In this document: positions 8,207-17,453 of the stretch, piece after piece
Numbering within the stretch: position 1 is the stretch's first letter
Layout: the number at the start of each line of letters is the position of its first letter
Source: Streptomyces reniochalinae
GTDB lineage: Bacteria > Actinomycetota > Actinomycetes > Streptomycetales > Streptomycetaceae
NCBI RefSeq assembly: GCF_003323735.1
Contig: NZ_QOIM01000042.1
Span: 496,001 to 560,000 of the forward strand
Reading direction: 5' to 3'
DNA length: 64,000 nucleotides
Notes under the pieces: generated by a model
The model's database searches: none
What the model saw: the letters and a program-made list of their open reading frames with translations, nothing else
What the model was told of the DNA's origin: nothing
Made by a program: the position numbers and the translations under genes

Positions 8207-9217
8207 CTACCCGGCCAGCTGGGCCAGCACCCGCAGCGTGTGCGGATCGGGTGCCAGCACCAGCAGGTCGGTCACCGGACCCGCGCGCCACAGCTCCAGC
8301 CGTTCGGCGACCCTCGCGCGCGGGCCCACCAGCGAGATCTCGTCGGCGAAGGCGTCGGGCACGGCGCGTACCGCCTCCTCGCGCCGCCCCTCGGCGAACA
8401 GCGCCTGGACGCGCTCGGCGTCCTGCGCGTACCCCATGCGCGCCATCAGCTCCGCGTGGAAGTTGCGGCGGGCGTGCCCCATGCCGCCGACGTAGAAGCC
8501 GAGCATGGCCTTGACGGGCAGCAGGCCCTCGGCCACGTCGTCGCAGATCCTGGCCTGGGCCAGGGGTGCGACGAGGAACCCGGGCGGTGCCGTGGCGAGC
8601 GCGTCCTGGTAGACCGAGGCGCGCGTCGGCGACCAGTACAGCGGCAGCCAGCCGTCGGCGATGCGCGCGGTCTGGGCGACGTTCTTGGGGCCCTCCGCGC
8701 CGAGCAGGACGGGCAGGTCGCCGCGGAGCGGGTGGGTGATGGACCTCAGCGGTTTGCCCATGCCGGTGGAGCCGGGGCCCGTGTACGGGTGCGGGTGGTA
8801 GCGCCCGTCCAGGGTCACGGGCGCCTCGCGGCGCAGTACCTGGCGTACGACGTCCACGTACTCGCGGGTCAGGGTCAGGGGCGAGGAGGGGAAGGGCCGC
8901 CCGTACCAGCCCTCGACCACCTGCGGGCCCGACAGGCCCAGCCCCAGGTGCATGCGGCCGCCGCTGAGGTGGTCGAGGGTGAGGGCGTGCATGGCGGTGG
9001 CCGTGGGGGTGCGGGCCGCCATCTGTGCGACGGCGGTTCCCAGGCGGATGCGGCTGGTGTGGGCGGCGATCCAGGTCAGGGCCGTGAACGCGTCCGAGCC
9101 CCAGGACTCGGCGGTCCACACCGAGTGGTAGCCCAGGTCCTCCGCCTCGCGGGCGAGTTCCAGGTGGCGGGGGTCGGGCCCGCGGCCCCAGTACCCGAGC
9201 GCCAGTCCGAGCCGCAT
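8207..9217 (-). CDS. LLM-class F420-dependent oxidoreductase
   Basis: This 336-aa luciferase-like monooxygenase-fold protein begins MRLGLALGYWGRGPD and contains the family stretches DLGYHSVWTAESWGSDAF and LDHLSGGRMHLGLGLSG. Actinobacterial members use coenzyme F420, or FMN with a partner. The substrate is unknown. The ATG start has no strong Shine-Dalgarno. It converges on the prenyltransferase-repeat gene and stands alone. Related F420 enzymes take part in mycobacterial lipid metabolism, which may be why it sits inside this lipid-rich region. Confidence 0.87.
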   Translation of the reverse strand: MRLGLALGYWGRGPDPRHLELAREAEDLGYHSVWTAESWGSDAFTALTWIAAHTSRIRLGTAVAQMAARTPTATAMHALTLDHLSGGRMHLGLGLSGPQVVEGWYGRPFPSSPLTLTREYVDVVRQVLRREAPVTLDGRYHPHPYTGPGSTGMGKPLRSITHPLRGDLPVLLGAEGPKNVAQTARIADGWLPLYWSPTRASVYQDALATAPPGFLVAPLAQARICDDVAEGLLPVKAMLGFYVGGMGHARRNFHAELMARMGYAQDAERVQALFAEGRREEAVRAVPDAFADEISLVGPRARVAERLELWRAGPVTDLLVLAPDPHTLRVLAQLAG

Positions 9218-9283
9218 CGCCCGCCCCCTTCGTCCGCCCGCCCGGCAACTGACAAGACGTCAGGTCGCCGGGGCAGCGTACGG

Positions 9284-9319
9284 CAGCGGCCCCCCGCCCG
9301 GAAGGGCGAGGGGCCGCTG
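9284..9319 (-). terminator. Stem-loop terminator after the DUF5336-like gene
   Basis: CAGCGGCCCC (9284-9293) pairs perfectly with GGGGCCGCTG (9310-9319), and the stem extends inward through CCGCCC/GGGCGA. It lies 24 bp past the stop of the minus-strand membrane gene, in the gap before the LLM gene. Confidence 0.65.
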
Positions 9320-9342
9320 ACCCGTGCGGGCGGCCTGGAGGC

Positions 9343-10209
9343 TCAGCCGCGCTGGATGTTGGAGGTGTCCTGTAGGACGCCGCGGCGGCCGTCCTGCGTC
9401 TGGGCGATGAGCGCCTGGCCGCGCTGTTCGACCGCCAGGTACCAGGTACCGGGGGCCAGTTCGGCGATCGGCTGCGGCGAGCCGTCCTCGGGGAAGAGCG
9501 GACGCGCCATCGGGACGGCGAACCAGAACGGCTGGAACCCGGCGTCCTGGGGAGCGCCCGGGGCGCCCTGCGCGCCCCCGTGGGGCTGGCCCGGCCCCGG
9601 CTGGCCCGGCTGCGGCCCCGGCTGGCCGTACTGCGGCTGACCCGGCTGACCGCCCTGCGCACCGTACGGGCCCGGCTGGCCCGCCTGCGGGCCGCCCGGG
9701 TAGCCGTAGCCGCCCTGCTGCGGGTAGCCGTAGGGCGCCGCACCCGCGCCGGGACCCCCCGCACCGCCGGCGGGCACCAGCGGAGCCGCCAGCGCCGGGA
9801 CGACCGGGGTGATGAGCGCCGCGGCAGCACCGATCAGCACCGCGATGAGCCCGAGGATGGCCCCGGCACCCATGTCGGCGCCGTCAGGGGCGACGATGAA
9901 CTCCCAGATCATGGACCACAGTGAGACCACGATCAGGCTCGCACCGAACTGCGGCAGCGTGACGGCGCCGAACTTGCGGCCCTCCGGCAGGAAACGGCCA
10001 CCGACCAGCGCCGCGGCACCGAGGATCCCCGTCAGGAAGATCGAGGGCAGGATCAGCTGGAGCTTCTCCGTGTCCCAGGCGTTCGGTACCTCGTCGCACA
10101 GCGAACCGGAGCATTCGATGGAGAAGAAGTCGAGGAACGAAGCGATGAACAGCAGCACCGCTGCTCCTATCACCGCACCGTCGCCTCGCGTGAGCGAGCG
10201 GATGTTCAC
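9343..10209 (-). CDS. Four-TM membrane protein with Pro/Gly/Gln-rich linker (DUF5336-like)
   Basis: The 288-aa product has four hydrophobic segments (about 12-30, 53-71, 86-106, 113-134), then a long P/G/Q/Y-rich linker (about 150-220) and a C-terminal soluble domain (about 225-288). Two cysteines (32, 37) sit in the first external loop. The architecture resembles actinobacterial DUF5336-type proteins of unknown function. The GTG start follows AAGGA by 5 nt. The PGQPG-type repeats are simple-sequence and probably vary in length between strains. Confidence 0.65.
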   Translation of the reverse strand: MNIRSLTRGDGAVIGAAVLLFIASFLDFFSIECSGSLCDEVPNAWDTEKLQLILPSIFLTGILGAAALVGGRFLPEGRKFGAVTLPQFGASLIVVSLWSMIWEFIVAPDGADMGAGAILGLIAVLIGAAAALITPVVPALAAPLVPAGGAGGPGAGAAPYGYPQQGGYGYPGGPQAGQPGPYGAQGGQPGQPQYGQPGPQPGQPGPGQPHGGAQGAPGAPQDAGFQPFWFAVPMARPLFPEDGSPQPIAELAPGTWYLAVEQRGQALIAQTQDGRRGVLQDTSNIQRG

Positions 10210-10313
10210 GTGGGGTCCTTAATCGGTCTGGTCATGGTTGAAGTCTGCCGGGGGTGAGCACCCCATCGTACGGATGAGACTACGGGCGGGCCCCGGGGGT
10301 TCGCTTCCCGGTT

Positions 10314-11216
10314 TCACGGTTTCCCCTTCCCGGCTGTGAGGAAAGCGGTGATCCCGTCCGTGACCCCGCCTGCCGCCTTTTCGCGCCACTTCGCCGACGT
10401 GAGGTTGGCGACGTCGTGCGGGTCACGCATGTTGCCGCATTCGAGGAAGACCTTGGGCACCTTACTCAGGTTGAGGCCCCCCAAGTCGCCTCTGGTGTCC
10501 AGGCCGTTGCCGTCACCAAGGTAGTTGGCGGGCTGTTCGCCGGTGGCCGTACGGAAAGCGTCGCGCAGATCGGTACCGAACCGTCGAGAAGGCGTGACGA
10601 TGTCGCGGGTGTCCGCGGCGCCCTCGTGGACCGATGCGGGAAGAATCACATGGAAACCGCGGCTTCCAGCGGGTGCCCCGTCAGCATGGAGCGAAATGGC
10701 CGCGTCCGCTTGCGCCTGATTTCCCTTTTCCGCGCGTTCATCCACGCATGGGCCGTACGGCTCGTCGCCGTCGTGCGTCAACCTGACGGTGGCCCCGTGC
10801 TCCTGAAGCCGCGCACGGACCCGGTGGGCCAGATCGAGAGTGAAGTCGGCCTCCGCGTAACCTGAATTGGTCGCGGTGCCCGTGGTGTCGCATTCCTTCT
10901 TCCCCGTGCCGATATCGACGCGCCGGGAAATCTTGCCTGGCTGGTCGCGGTTGTGCGGATTGTGGCCGGGGTCGACGACGATCACCTTGCCGCGCAGCGG
11001 CTTGTCCGCCGGCTTCTCCCCTCCCCGCGCGTCGTCGCCCTGCTCGCTCCCCGCGCCGGGGGAGGACGCAGAGGTGCCTCCCCCGTCCTTCGCGTGCGGC
11101 TTGCCGTCCTCGTCACCGTCTCCGCCGAACGCGCCGCATCCGGCGGTGCCCAGGCACACGAGCGCGGCGGTCACCGCCGCCGCCATCCGCTGCCCCGTCC
11201 GCCGCCGTCGCTTCAC
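10314..11216 (-). CDS. Lipoprotein N-acetylmuramoyl-L-alanine amidase (Amidase_3)
   Basis: This 300-aa protein has a lipoprotein signal (Arg-rich start, hydrophobic core, lipobox LGTAGC with Cys27), then a Gly/Ser/Asp-rich linker, then a zinc amidase domain. Zinc and catalytic residues are visible as VDPGHNPHN (first His), ISLHADG (second His) and VFLECGNM (Glu). It would cleave the amide between muramic acid and the stem peptide outside the membrane. GTG 11216 is chosen over GTG 11234 because GGAGG lies 4 nt before it. It stands alone between the membrane gene and a methyltransferase. Confidence 0.88.
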   Translation of the reverse strand: MKRRRRTGQRMAAAVTAALVCLGTAGCGAFGGDGDEDGKPHAKDGGGTSASSPGAGSEQGDDARGGEKPADKPLRGKVIVVDPGHNPHNRDQPGKISRRVDIGTGKKECDTTGTATNSGYAEADFTLDLAHRVRARLQEHGATVRLTHDGDEPYGPCVDERAEKGNQAQADAAISLHADGAPAGSRGFHVILPASVHEGAADTRDIVTPSRRFGTDLRDAFRTATGEQPANYLGDGNGLDTRGDLGGLNLSKVPKVFLECGNMRDPHDVANLTSAKWREKAAGGVTDGITAFLTAGKGKP

Positions 11217-11327
11217 GTAGCCTCCATTCGACACGGGCGTAGATGGTAGGCCCTCGCCCCCGGGCAGCCTCCGGCGCGGTGGCCGCGGGGCACCCGGAGT
11301 GAGGAGCGGGGGGCGCGGGTGCCGCGC

Positions 11328-11990
11328 TCAGCGCCGCCGCAGGACCCGCAGGGAACCCGTCGCGGGGCCCGGGCCGTAGGCGCCCGAGGCCAGGGCGCGC
11401 TCGTGGAGGTGGTGCGGCGCCTGTCCGCCGTCCGCCGGGTCGGGGAAGACGTCGTGGATCACCAGCAGTCCGCCGGGTGCCAGGTGCGGGGTCCAGCCCT
11501 CGTAGTCGGCGCTCGCGTGCTCCTCCGTGTGGCCGCCGTCGATGAAGACGAGACCCAGCGGCGTCCCCCACAGCGCGGCCACCCGCGGCGAGCGTCCGAC
11601 CAGCGCGATCACGTGCTCCTCCAGGCCGGCCGCGTGCAGTGTGCGCCGGAAGGTGGGCAGGGTGTCCATCGCGCCCACGACCGGGTCGACGACCTCGGGA
11701 TCGTGGTACTCCCAGCCGGGCTGCTGCTCCTCGCTCCCGCGGTGGTGGTCGACGGTGAGCGCCGGCACCCCCGCCGCCCGGGCCGCGTCCGCCAGCAGCA
11801 GCGTGGAGCGCCCGCAGTAGGTGCCCACCTCCAGCAGCGGCAGCCCCAGCGCCCCCGCCTCGGCGGCCGCCGCGTACAGCGCCAGGCCCTCGTCCCGCGG
11901 CATGAAACCCTTCGCCGCCTCGAACGCGGCGAGCGTATGCGGCTGCGGAGCGGCGACGCCGCCACCGGGGGTGGGGGAGGGCTGGTTCAT
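11328..11990 (-). CDS. Class I SAM-dependent methyltransferase (Methyltransf_24 type)
   Basis: This 220-aa protein shows LLEVGTYCGRSTLLLA (SAM motif I, about 51-66), ALTVDHHRG (motif II) and LVFIDGGHTEEHASADYEGW, a pattern typical of Methyltransf_24 small-molecule O-methyltransferases and cephalosporin-hydroxylase-like enzymes. The substrate is not evident. It is divergent from the acyl-CoA dehydrogenase operon across a 254-bp gap that holds a KstR-type box, but that box sits right beside the dehydrogenase. Confidence 0.8.
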   Translation of the reverse strand: MNQPSPTPGGGVAAPQPHTLAAFEAAKGFMPRDEGLALYAAAAEAGALGLPLLEVGTYCGRSTLLLADAARAAGVPALTVDHHRGSEEQQPGWEYHDPEVVDPVVGAMDTLPTFRRTLHAAGLEEHVIALVGRSPRVAALWGTPLGLVFIDGGHTEEHASADYEGWTPHLAPGGLLVIHDVFPDPADGGQAPHHLHERALASGAYGPGPATGSLRVLRRR

Positions 11991-12137
11991 CGGTGTTCCT
12001 TACCTGTCGTGGACGCGCGTCCGCGTTTCGCCCGCGGTCCGTTCCGGGCCGGCGCGCTACCGGGTCATGCTGCCCTACCGCCGTCTCCCTGCCGGGAGAA
12101 GGTGCCGCAGAGGCGCTCCGCCTCCCGACGAGAATCT

Positions 12138-12175
12138 CCCACCGAGGGCCTCCCACCGGGGGCCCCACCGAGGGT
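12138..12175. repeat. Three short direct repeats of CCCACCGAGGGCC type
   Basis: Three imperfect tandem copies of a 12-14-bp unit lie in the divergent gap between the methyltransferase and acyl-CoA dehydrogenase genes, ending 44 bp before the KstR-type box. They could be regulator half-sites or simple sequence. Confidence 0.4.
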
Positions 12176-12219
12176 TCACGGCGCCCGGTCTCGCCGTCGG
12201 CGCGCACCTTCCCTCTTGG

Positions 12220-12233
12220 TGGAACGTGTTCTA
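12220..12233. promoter_or_regulatory. KstR-type operator before the acyl-CoA dehydrogenase operon
   Basis: TGGAACGTGTTCTA matches TnnAACnnGTTnnA exactly and ends 11 nt before the dehydrogenase ATG. Such closeness implies that the repressor covers the transcription start or the first codons. The mRNA may be leaderless, since no Shine-Dalgarno precedes the ATG. Confidence 0.72.
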
Positions 12234-12244
12234 CTGTGCCCCGC

Positions 12245-14563
12245 ATGGCCGACGGGAGTACCGCAAGTACCGGAATCGCAGGCGGCATCGGAACGACCCA
12301 GGAGCAGCGGGACCTGGCCGCTTCCGTACGGGGCTGGCTGGCGCGCGCCGTCCCCGGCACGGAACGGCGCGCGGCGCTGGAGACTCCGCCGGGCCCGGAG
12401 CGGCCCCCCTGGTGGAAGGGGCTCGCGGAGCAGGGCCTGTGCGGCATCCACCTGCCCGAGGACGCGGGCGGCGGGGGCGGCTCCCTGCCCGACCTGGCCG
12501 TCGTCGTGGAGGAGACCGGCAGGGCCGCGCTTCCCGGCCCTTACCTGCCCCACGTCCTCGCCTGCGAACTCCTGCGCGCGGCGGGCGGCGTGGACGCCGC
12601 ACTGCTCGGTGCGCTGGCCACCGGTGAGCGCGTCGCCGCCCTCGCCCTCGGCCCCGGCTCCCTCACCGCGGCGCCCGGGCACGGCGACGGCCCCTCCTAC
12701 GTGCTCGACGGCACCGCCCCACCCGTGCTCGGCGGAGCCCAGGCCGACGTGGTGCTCCTCGCCGCGGGCACCCCGGCCGGCACCGTGTGGCTCACCGTCG
12801 ACGCCGAAGCGCTCGACATCAGCGCGCAGGAGAGCGCCGACCCCCTGCGCCCCACCGCCGAGGTCACCGCCCGCGGGCTGGAGGTGCCGGCGGCCCGCGC
12901 GCTGCCGCTCGACGACGACCGCGTACGCGAGGTCGCCGCCGTCCTCTTCTCCGCCGAGGCGTGCGGTCTCGCCGCCTGGGCACTGGCGACCGCTACCGAA
13001 CACGCCCGGACCCGCGAGCAGTTCGGGCGGCCCATCGGCCAGTTCCAGGCCGTCAAGCACCTGTGCGCCGACATGCTCGTCCGCCTCGAACAGGCCAGGG
13101 CCCTCACCTGGGACGCGGCCCGCGCCTCCCGCACCCCGGACGAAGGAGCGGCGCAGGCGGCGGATGCGGCCGGCGGGCAGCACGGCGATGAGGGCGGCCC
13201 CGAGGCGGTCCGCGGGCTGACGGCGGCGCTCGCCGCCTCGGTCGCGCTGGAGGCGGCCCACACCTGCGCCAAGGACTGTGTGCAGATCCTCGGAGGCGTC
13301 GGCTTCACCTGGGAGCACGACGCACACCTGTACCTGCGCCGCGCCGTGGTGGCCCGGCAGCTGCTGGGCACCGGTGCGGCGCACCGGCTCCGCGCCGCCC
13401 GGCTCGCGGGCGCGGGCACCCGCCGCAGGCTGCGCATGCGGCTGCCGGACGAGGCGGAGGGCTACCGCGCGCAGGCGCGCGAGGTGATCGCGCCGCTGCG
13501 GGGGCAGGACCCCGCGGCGGTCCGCCGCGCGCTGGCGCCGACCGGCTACGCGGCCCCGCACCTGCCCACGCCCTACGGTCTGGGCGCGGGGCCCGTGCGG
13601 CAGCTGGCGGTGCAGCGCGAGCTGGACGAGCACGGCGTGAAGGTCTCCGACCTGGGGATCGCCACCTGGGTCGTGCCCTCTGTGCTCACCTACGGCACCG
13701 AGGCCCAGCGCGAGCGCCACCTGATGCCCACGCTCAGCGGCGAGGTGCTGTGGTGCCAGCTCTTCTCAGAACCGGAGGCGGGCTCGGACCTGGCCTCGCT
13801 GCGCACCCGCGCGGAGCCGACCGGGGACGGCGGCTGGCGGATCAACGGCCAGAAGGTGTGGACGTCGGCGGCGCAGTGGGCGCAGTGGGGCATTCTGCTG
13901 GCGCGCACGGACCCGGAGGCGCCCAAGCACGAGGGCCTGACGTTCTTCCTCGTCGACATGGCGCACACCCCCGGACTCGAGGTGCGCCCGCTGAAGGAGA
14001 TCACGGGCGACGCGCTGTTCAACGAGGTGTGGTTCGACGACGCCGTGCTCCCGGCCGACGCGGTGGTCGGTGAGGTGAACGACGGCTGGCGGGTGGCCCG
14101 GCACACTCTGGGCAACGAACGCGTCCACATGGCCGATCAGCTCACCTTCGGTACGGGACTCGAAGCCCTCCTCGCCCGGCTGGGCCCAAGCGGCGGTGCG
14201 CACGAGGGCGTCGACGACACGGTGCGCGAGCGGATCGGCGCTCTGGCGGCCGAGGCCCACGCGCTGGCCTGCATCGGGCTGCGCACCACGCTCCAGCAGG
14301 TCGAGGGGCTGGATCCGGGCGCCGGCGCCAGTGTCCGCAAGCTCATCCAGACCCCGCACCAGCAGCGGATCGCCGAGCTGGCCCTCGAACTGCTCGGCGC
14401 GGACGGCGCGGTGTGCGAGGGAGCCGGTGAGCGGGCGGTGCACGAGTTCCTGATGTCGCGCTGTTTGACCATCGCGGGCGGCACCACCCAGGTGCAGCTC
14501 AACGTGGTGGCCGAACGTCTGCTCGGACTGCCTCGTGACCCGGAGCCGCGCCCCCTCATCTGA
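12245..14563 (+). CDS. Fused two-domain acyl-CoA dehydrogenase (FadE34/ChsE3-like)
   Basis: The 772-aa protein joins two acyl-CoA dehydrogenase domains, about 1-395 and 400-772. The first ends with QILGGVGFTWEHDAHLYLRR (near 348). The second holds LFSEPEAGSDLASLRTRAEP (near 508) and ends with a GGTTQVQLN...LLGLPR segment. Mycobacterial sterol side-chain enzymes are alpha2beta2 heteromers of two such subunits; FadE34 (ChsE3) is the known fused form and belongs to the KstR regulon. This protein probably performs FAD-dependent alpha,beta-dehydrogenation of a branched or sterol-like acyl-CoA. ATG 12245 is chosen although the frame is open further upstream. A thiolase gene follows 69 nt downstream. 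Confidence 0.85.
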   Translation: MADGSTASTGIAGGIGTTQEQRDLAASVRGWLARAVPGTERRAALETPPGPERPPWWKGLAEQGLCGIHLPEDAGGGGGSLPDLAVVVEETGRAALPGPYLPHVLACELLRAAGGVDAALLGALATGERVAALALGPGSLTAAPGHGDGPSYVLDGTAPPVLGGAQADVVLLAAGTPAGTVWLTVDAEALDISAQESADPLRPTAEVTARGLEVPAARALPLDDDRVREVAAVLFSAEACGLAAWALATATEHARTREQFGRPIGQFQAVKHLCADMLVRLEQARALTWDAARASRTPDEGAAQAADAAGGQHGDEGGPEAVRGLTAALAASVALEAAHTCAKDCVQILGGVGFTWEHDAHLYLRRAVVARQLLGTGAAHRLRAARLAGAGTRRRLRMRLPDEAEGYRAQAREVIAPLRGQDPAAVRRALAPTGYAAPHLPTPYGLGAGPVRQLAVQRELDEHGVKVSDLGIATWVVPSVLTYGTEAQRERHLMPTLSGEVLWCQLFSEPEAGSDLASLRTRAEPTGDGGWRINGQKVWTSAAQWAQWGILLARTDPEAPKHEGLTFFLVDMAHTPGLEVRPLKEITGDALFNEVWFDDAVLPADAVVGEVNDGWRVARHTLGNERVHMADQLTFGTGLEALLARLGPSGGAHEGVDDTVRERIGALAAEAHALACIGLRTTLQQVEGLDPGAGASVRKLIQTPHQQRIAELALELLGADGAVCEGAGERAVHEFLMSRCLTIAGGTTQVQLNVVAERLLGLPRDPEPRPLI

Positions 14564-14632
14564 GCCCGTTCGCTCATCCGGGCTCGTTGGGCGAGCTCGT
14601 CCGAACGCTCTCCAAAGACACAAGGAGCAGCC

Positions 14633-15826
14633 ATGACCGGCAAGGCGTTCGTCATCGGCGTGGGGATGACCCCCTTCGTCAAACCCGAAACCCGCGAGTG
14701 GCAGTACTGGGACATGGCCGAGGAGGCGGGCAGCGCGGCGCTGGCCGACGCGGGACTCGCCTACGACGCCGTCGAACAGGCCGCCGTCGGCCACTGCCAC
14801 CAGCCCTCGACCGCCGCTCAGCGCGCCGTCTACGAACTCGGCCTCACCGGCGTCCCCGTCTACAACGTCAACAACAACTGCGCCACGGGCTCCACCGCGC
14901 TGATGCTGGCCCGCCAGTTCGTGGCCTGGGGGATCAACGACTGCGTCCTCGCGCTCGGCTTCGAGAAGATGCGCAAGGGCGCCCTGGGCTCGGGCGCCGA
15001 CCCGGGTGACTTCGCCACCTCCCCCGTCGCCCGGCACTACGGCGTCATGGCGGCCGGGCACGGCTTCGAGGCGAGTCCGCCCACCGCGCAGATCTTCGGC
15101 AACGCGGCCCGCGAGCACATGGAGCGGTACGGCACCACGCGGGAGCAGCTCGCCGCCGTGGGCGAGAAGAACCACCGCCACTCGGCAGGCAACCCGCGCG
15201 CGCAGTTCCGCGAGGTGTACGAGCGGGACGAGATCCTCGCCGCCAAGGTCATCCACGACCCGCTGACCCGGCTCCAGTGCTCACCCACCTCCGACGGCGC
15301 GGCGGCCGCGCTGGTCGCCTCCGAACGCTTCGTGCGCGCAAGGGGGCTCCAGGAGCACGCCGTGGAGATCGCCGGGCAGGCCATGACGACCGACACCGAA
15401 AACTCCTTCGCCGCCGGCTCGTGCATCGACGTCGTCGGCCGCCCCATGTCGCGGGCCGCAGCGCGGCAGGTGTACGAGGAGAGCGGGCTCGGCATCGAGG
15501 ACGTCGACGTGGTCGAGCTGCACGACTGCTTCTCGGTCAACGAGCTGCTCACCTACGAGGCGTTGGGCATGTGCGCTGAGGGCGACTCCGGCCGGCTGGT
15601 GGAGTCGGGGGCGACGGCCTACGGGGGCCGGTGGGTGGTCAACCCCTCGGGCGGGCTGATCTCCAAGGGGCACCCCCTCGGTGCGACGGGCCTCGCCCAG
15701 TGCGCCGAGCTCGTCTGGCAGTTGCGCGGCACCGCGGGGCCCCGCCAGGTGCCGGGGGCGCGCGTGGGCCTGGCCCACAACATCGGCCTGGGCGGCGCCG
15801 CGGTGGTGACGGTGCTGCGCCGCTGA
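14633..15826 (+). CDS. SCP-x type thiolase / lipid-transfer protein
   Basis: This 397-aa thiolase-fold protein has nucleophile Cys83 in NNNCATGS and His347 in SKGHPLGATG, plus the HDCFSVNELL motif typical of SCP-x thiolases. Related actinobacterial proteins are the Ltp enzymes of sterol side-chain degradation: some cleave 3-ketoacyl-CoA, others (Ltp2) are retro-aldolases that need a DUF35 partner. No DUF35 gene is seen here, so ordinary thiolysis is more likely. AAGGAG lies 7 nt before the ATG. It shares a transcript with the fused dehydrogenase under the box at 12220. Confidence 0.85.
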   Translation: MTGKAFVIGVGMTPFVKPETREWQYWDMAEEAGSAALADAGLAYDAVEQAAVGHCHQPSTAAQRAVYELGLTGVPVYNVNNNCATGSTALMLARQFVAWGINDCVLALGFEKMRKGALGSGADPGDFATSPVARHYGVMAAGHGFEASPPTAQIFGNAAREHMERYGTTREQLAAVGEKNHRHSAGNPRAQFREVYERDEILAAKVIHDPLTRLQCSPTSDGAAAALVASERFVRARGLQEHAVEIAGQAMTTDTENSFAAGSCIDVVGRPMSRAAARQVYEESGLGIEDVDVVELHDCFSVNELLTYEALGMCAEGDSGRLVESGATAYGGRWVVNPSGGLISKGHPLGATGLAQCAELVWQLRGTAGPRQVPGARVGLAHNIGLGGAAVVTVLRR

Positions 15827-15859
15827 GACCTGCCAGGGTGCGCCCGCGGCCCGCCTTGT

Positions 15860-15888
15860 CCCGCCCGGCCGCACCGTCGCCGGGCGGG
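15860..15888 (+). terminator. Stem-loop terminator after the thiolase gene
   Basis: CCCGCCCGGC (15860-15869) pairs perfectly with GCCGGGCGGG (15879-15888) across a 9-nt loop, 34 bp past the thiolase stop. An A-rich stretch rather than a U-run follows, as is common in Streptomyces. Confidence 0.6.
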
Positions 15889-15935
15889 CGGAAAACCGCG
15901 GGGGCGGGTCCGGGGGAAATGACACACTTGCGCGC

Positions 15936-17369
15936 ATGCCCCTCACCGCGCCCCGCCTCTGGGCGGTCGTGCTGGCCGCCTGCGCAGGCCAGTTCCTCGT
16001 CGTGCTGGACGTGTCCGTCGTCAACGTCGCCCTGCCCTCGATGCGCGACACCCTCGCGCTGTCCGAGACGGGCTTGCAGTGGGTCGTGAACGCCTACACC
16101 CTCACCTTTTCCGGGCTGATGCTGCTCGGCGGCCGGGCCGCCGACCTGTTCGGGCGGAAGAAGGTCTTCCTCGCGGGCCTCGCCCTGTTCACGGCGGCGA
16201 GCCTGGCGGGCGGCCTCGCGCAGGAGCCGTGGCACCTGCTGGCGGCCCGCGGCATCCAGGGCATGGGTGCCGCGATCCTGGCCCCGGCCACGCTGACGCT
16301 GCTGACGACGTCCGTCCCCGAGGGCCCGGCCAGGACGAAGGCGATCGCGACTTGGTCGGCGGTGGGCGCGGGCGGCGGCGCCGCGGGCGGGCTCGTGGGC
16401 GGGGTGCTCACCGACGCGCTCTCCTGGCGCTGGGTGCTGCTGATCAACGTGCCCATCGGCGCGCTGGTCGTCGCGGCGGCCGCCGTCTGGCTCACGGAGA
16501 GCCGCGAGGAGACGGTGCGCAGGCTCGACGTGCCCGGTGCGCTGCTGGTCACGCTGGGCCTGGGCGCGGTGGCGTACGGCATCGTGCGGACCGACAGCGC
16601 AGGCTGGGCGGCTCCCAGCGCGCTGGGCCCGCTGGTGGCGGGGCTCGTGCTGCTGGTGCTGTTCGTCCTGGCCGAGGCGCGGTCGCCCGAGCCGCTGGTG
16701 CCGTTGCGGCTCTTGCGCAACCGTGCCGTCTCCGCCGCGAACGTGGCCATCTTCATCAACGGCCTGGCGATGTTCGCCATGTGGTATTTCCTGTCGCTGT
16801 ACACCCAGAACGTGCTCGGCTACACGCCGCTCCAGGCGGGTTTCGCGCTGGTCCCGCACTCGCTGACGATCGTGCTGGGCTCCAAGGTGGCGCCGTTGCT
16901 GATGGCGCGGGCGGGCGAGCGGTATCTGGCGGTGGCCGGCGCGGCGATGGCCGGGCTCGGCTACCTGTGGCAGGGCACCATGGACGCGCAGGGCGGATAC
17001 GTGACGACGATCCTGGGGCCCGGCGTGGTGATGGCGCTCGGCGCGGGTCTGGCCGCCACGCCGCTGGCCACCATCGCGACGGCGACCGAAGATCCGGGCG
17101 AGGCGGGCCTGCTGTCCGGGCTGTTCGGCACGGGACGCACGATGGGCGGGGCGCTGGGACTGGCCGTGCTGTCCACGGTCGCCGCGGCCCGCACCGACGC
17201 GCGCCACGACGCCGCCTCGCTCGCCGCCGGCTACGGCATGGCCTTCCGGGTCGGGGCGGTTCTGCTGGGCGCCTGCACGCTGTTCATGCTGGCGGCGCTG
17301 CCCAGGACGCTGAAGAGGGCCCCCGTCGTGCCCGGGCGGGACCCCGCTCCGGCACCCGAACTCCCCTGA
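15936..17369 (+). CDS. MFS transporter, DHA2 (14-TM) family
   Basis: The 477-aa protein is hydrophobic throughout, consistent with 14 transmembrane segments. It has the DHA2 motif LDVSVVNVALPSMRDTL in TM1 (residues 25-41) and GGRAADLFGRKKVFL in the 2-3 loop. Drug/H+ antiporters of the QacA/EmrB kind are the closest functional group. The substrate is not predictable. It converges on the two-component system genes. No dedicated regulator is adjacent in the same orientation, though the LuxR-type pair downstream could control it. Confidence 0.88.
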   Translation: MPLTAPRLWAVVLAACAGQFLVVLDVSVVNVALPSMRDTLALSETGLQWVVNAYTLTFSGLMLLGGRAADLFGRKKVFLAGLALFTAASLAGGLAQEPWHLLAARGIQGMGAAILAPATLTLLTTSVPEGPARTKAIATWSAVGAGGGAAGGLVGGVLTDALSWRWVLLINVPIGALVVAAAAVWLTESREETVRRLDVPGALLVTLGLGAVAYGIVRTDSAGWAAPSALGPLVAGLVLLVLFVLAEARSPEPLVPLRLLRNRAVSAANVAIFINGLAMFAMWYFLSLYTQNVLGYTPLQAGFALVPHSLTIVLGSKVAPLLMARAGERYLAVAGAAMAGLGYLWQGTMDAQGGYVTTILGPGVVMALGAGLAATPLATIATATEDPGEAGLLSGLFGTGRTMGGALGLAVLSTVAAARTDARHDAASLAAGYGMAFRVGAVLLGACTLFMLAALPRTLKRAPVVPGRDPAPAPELP

Positions 17370-17453
17370 GCGCGCGCGAACTGCCCTCAGGGCGCGGGAA
17401 ACCCCTCCTGGAGACGAGGGAACTCGCCTCCCCGCCCCGGCGGCCGGCCGCCG

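Noticed and set aside
14633..15826. Ltp2-type retro-aldolase role for the thiolase
   Set aside because: Those enzymes need a DUF35 partner, which is not encoded here.
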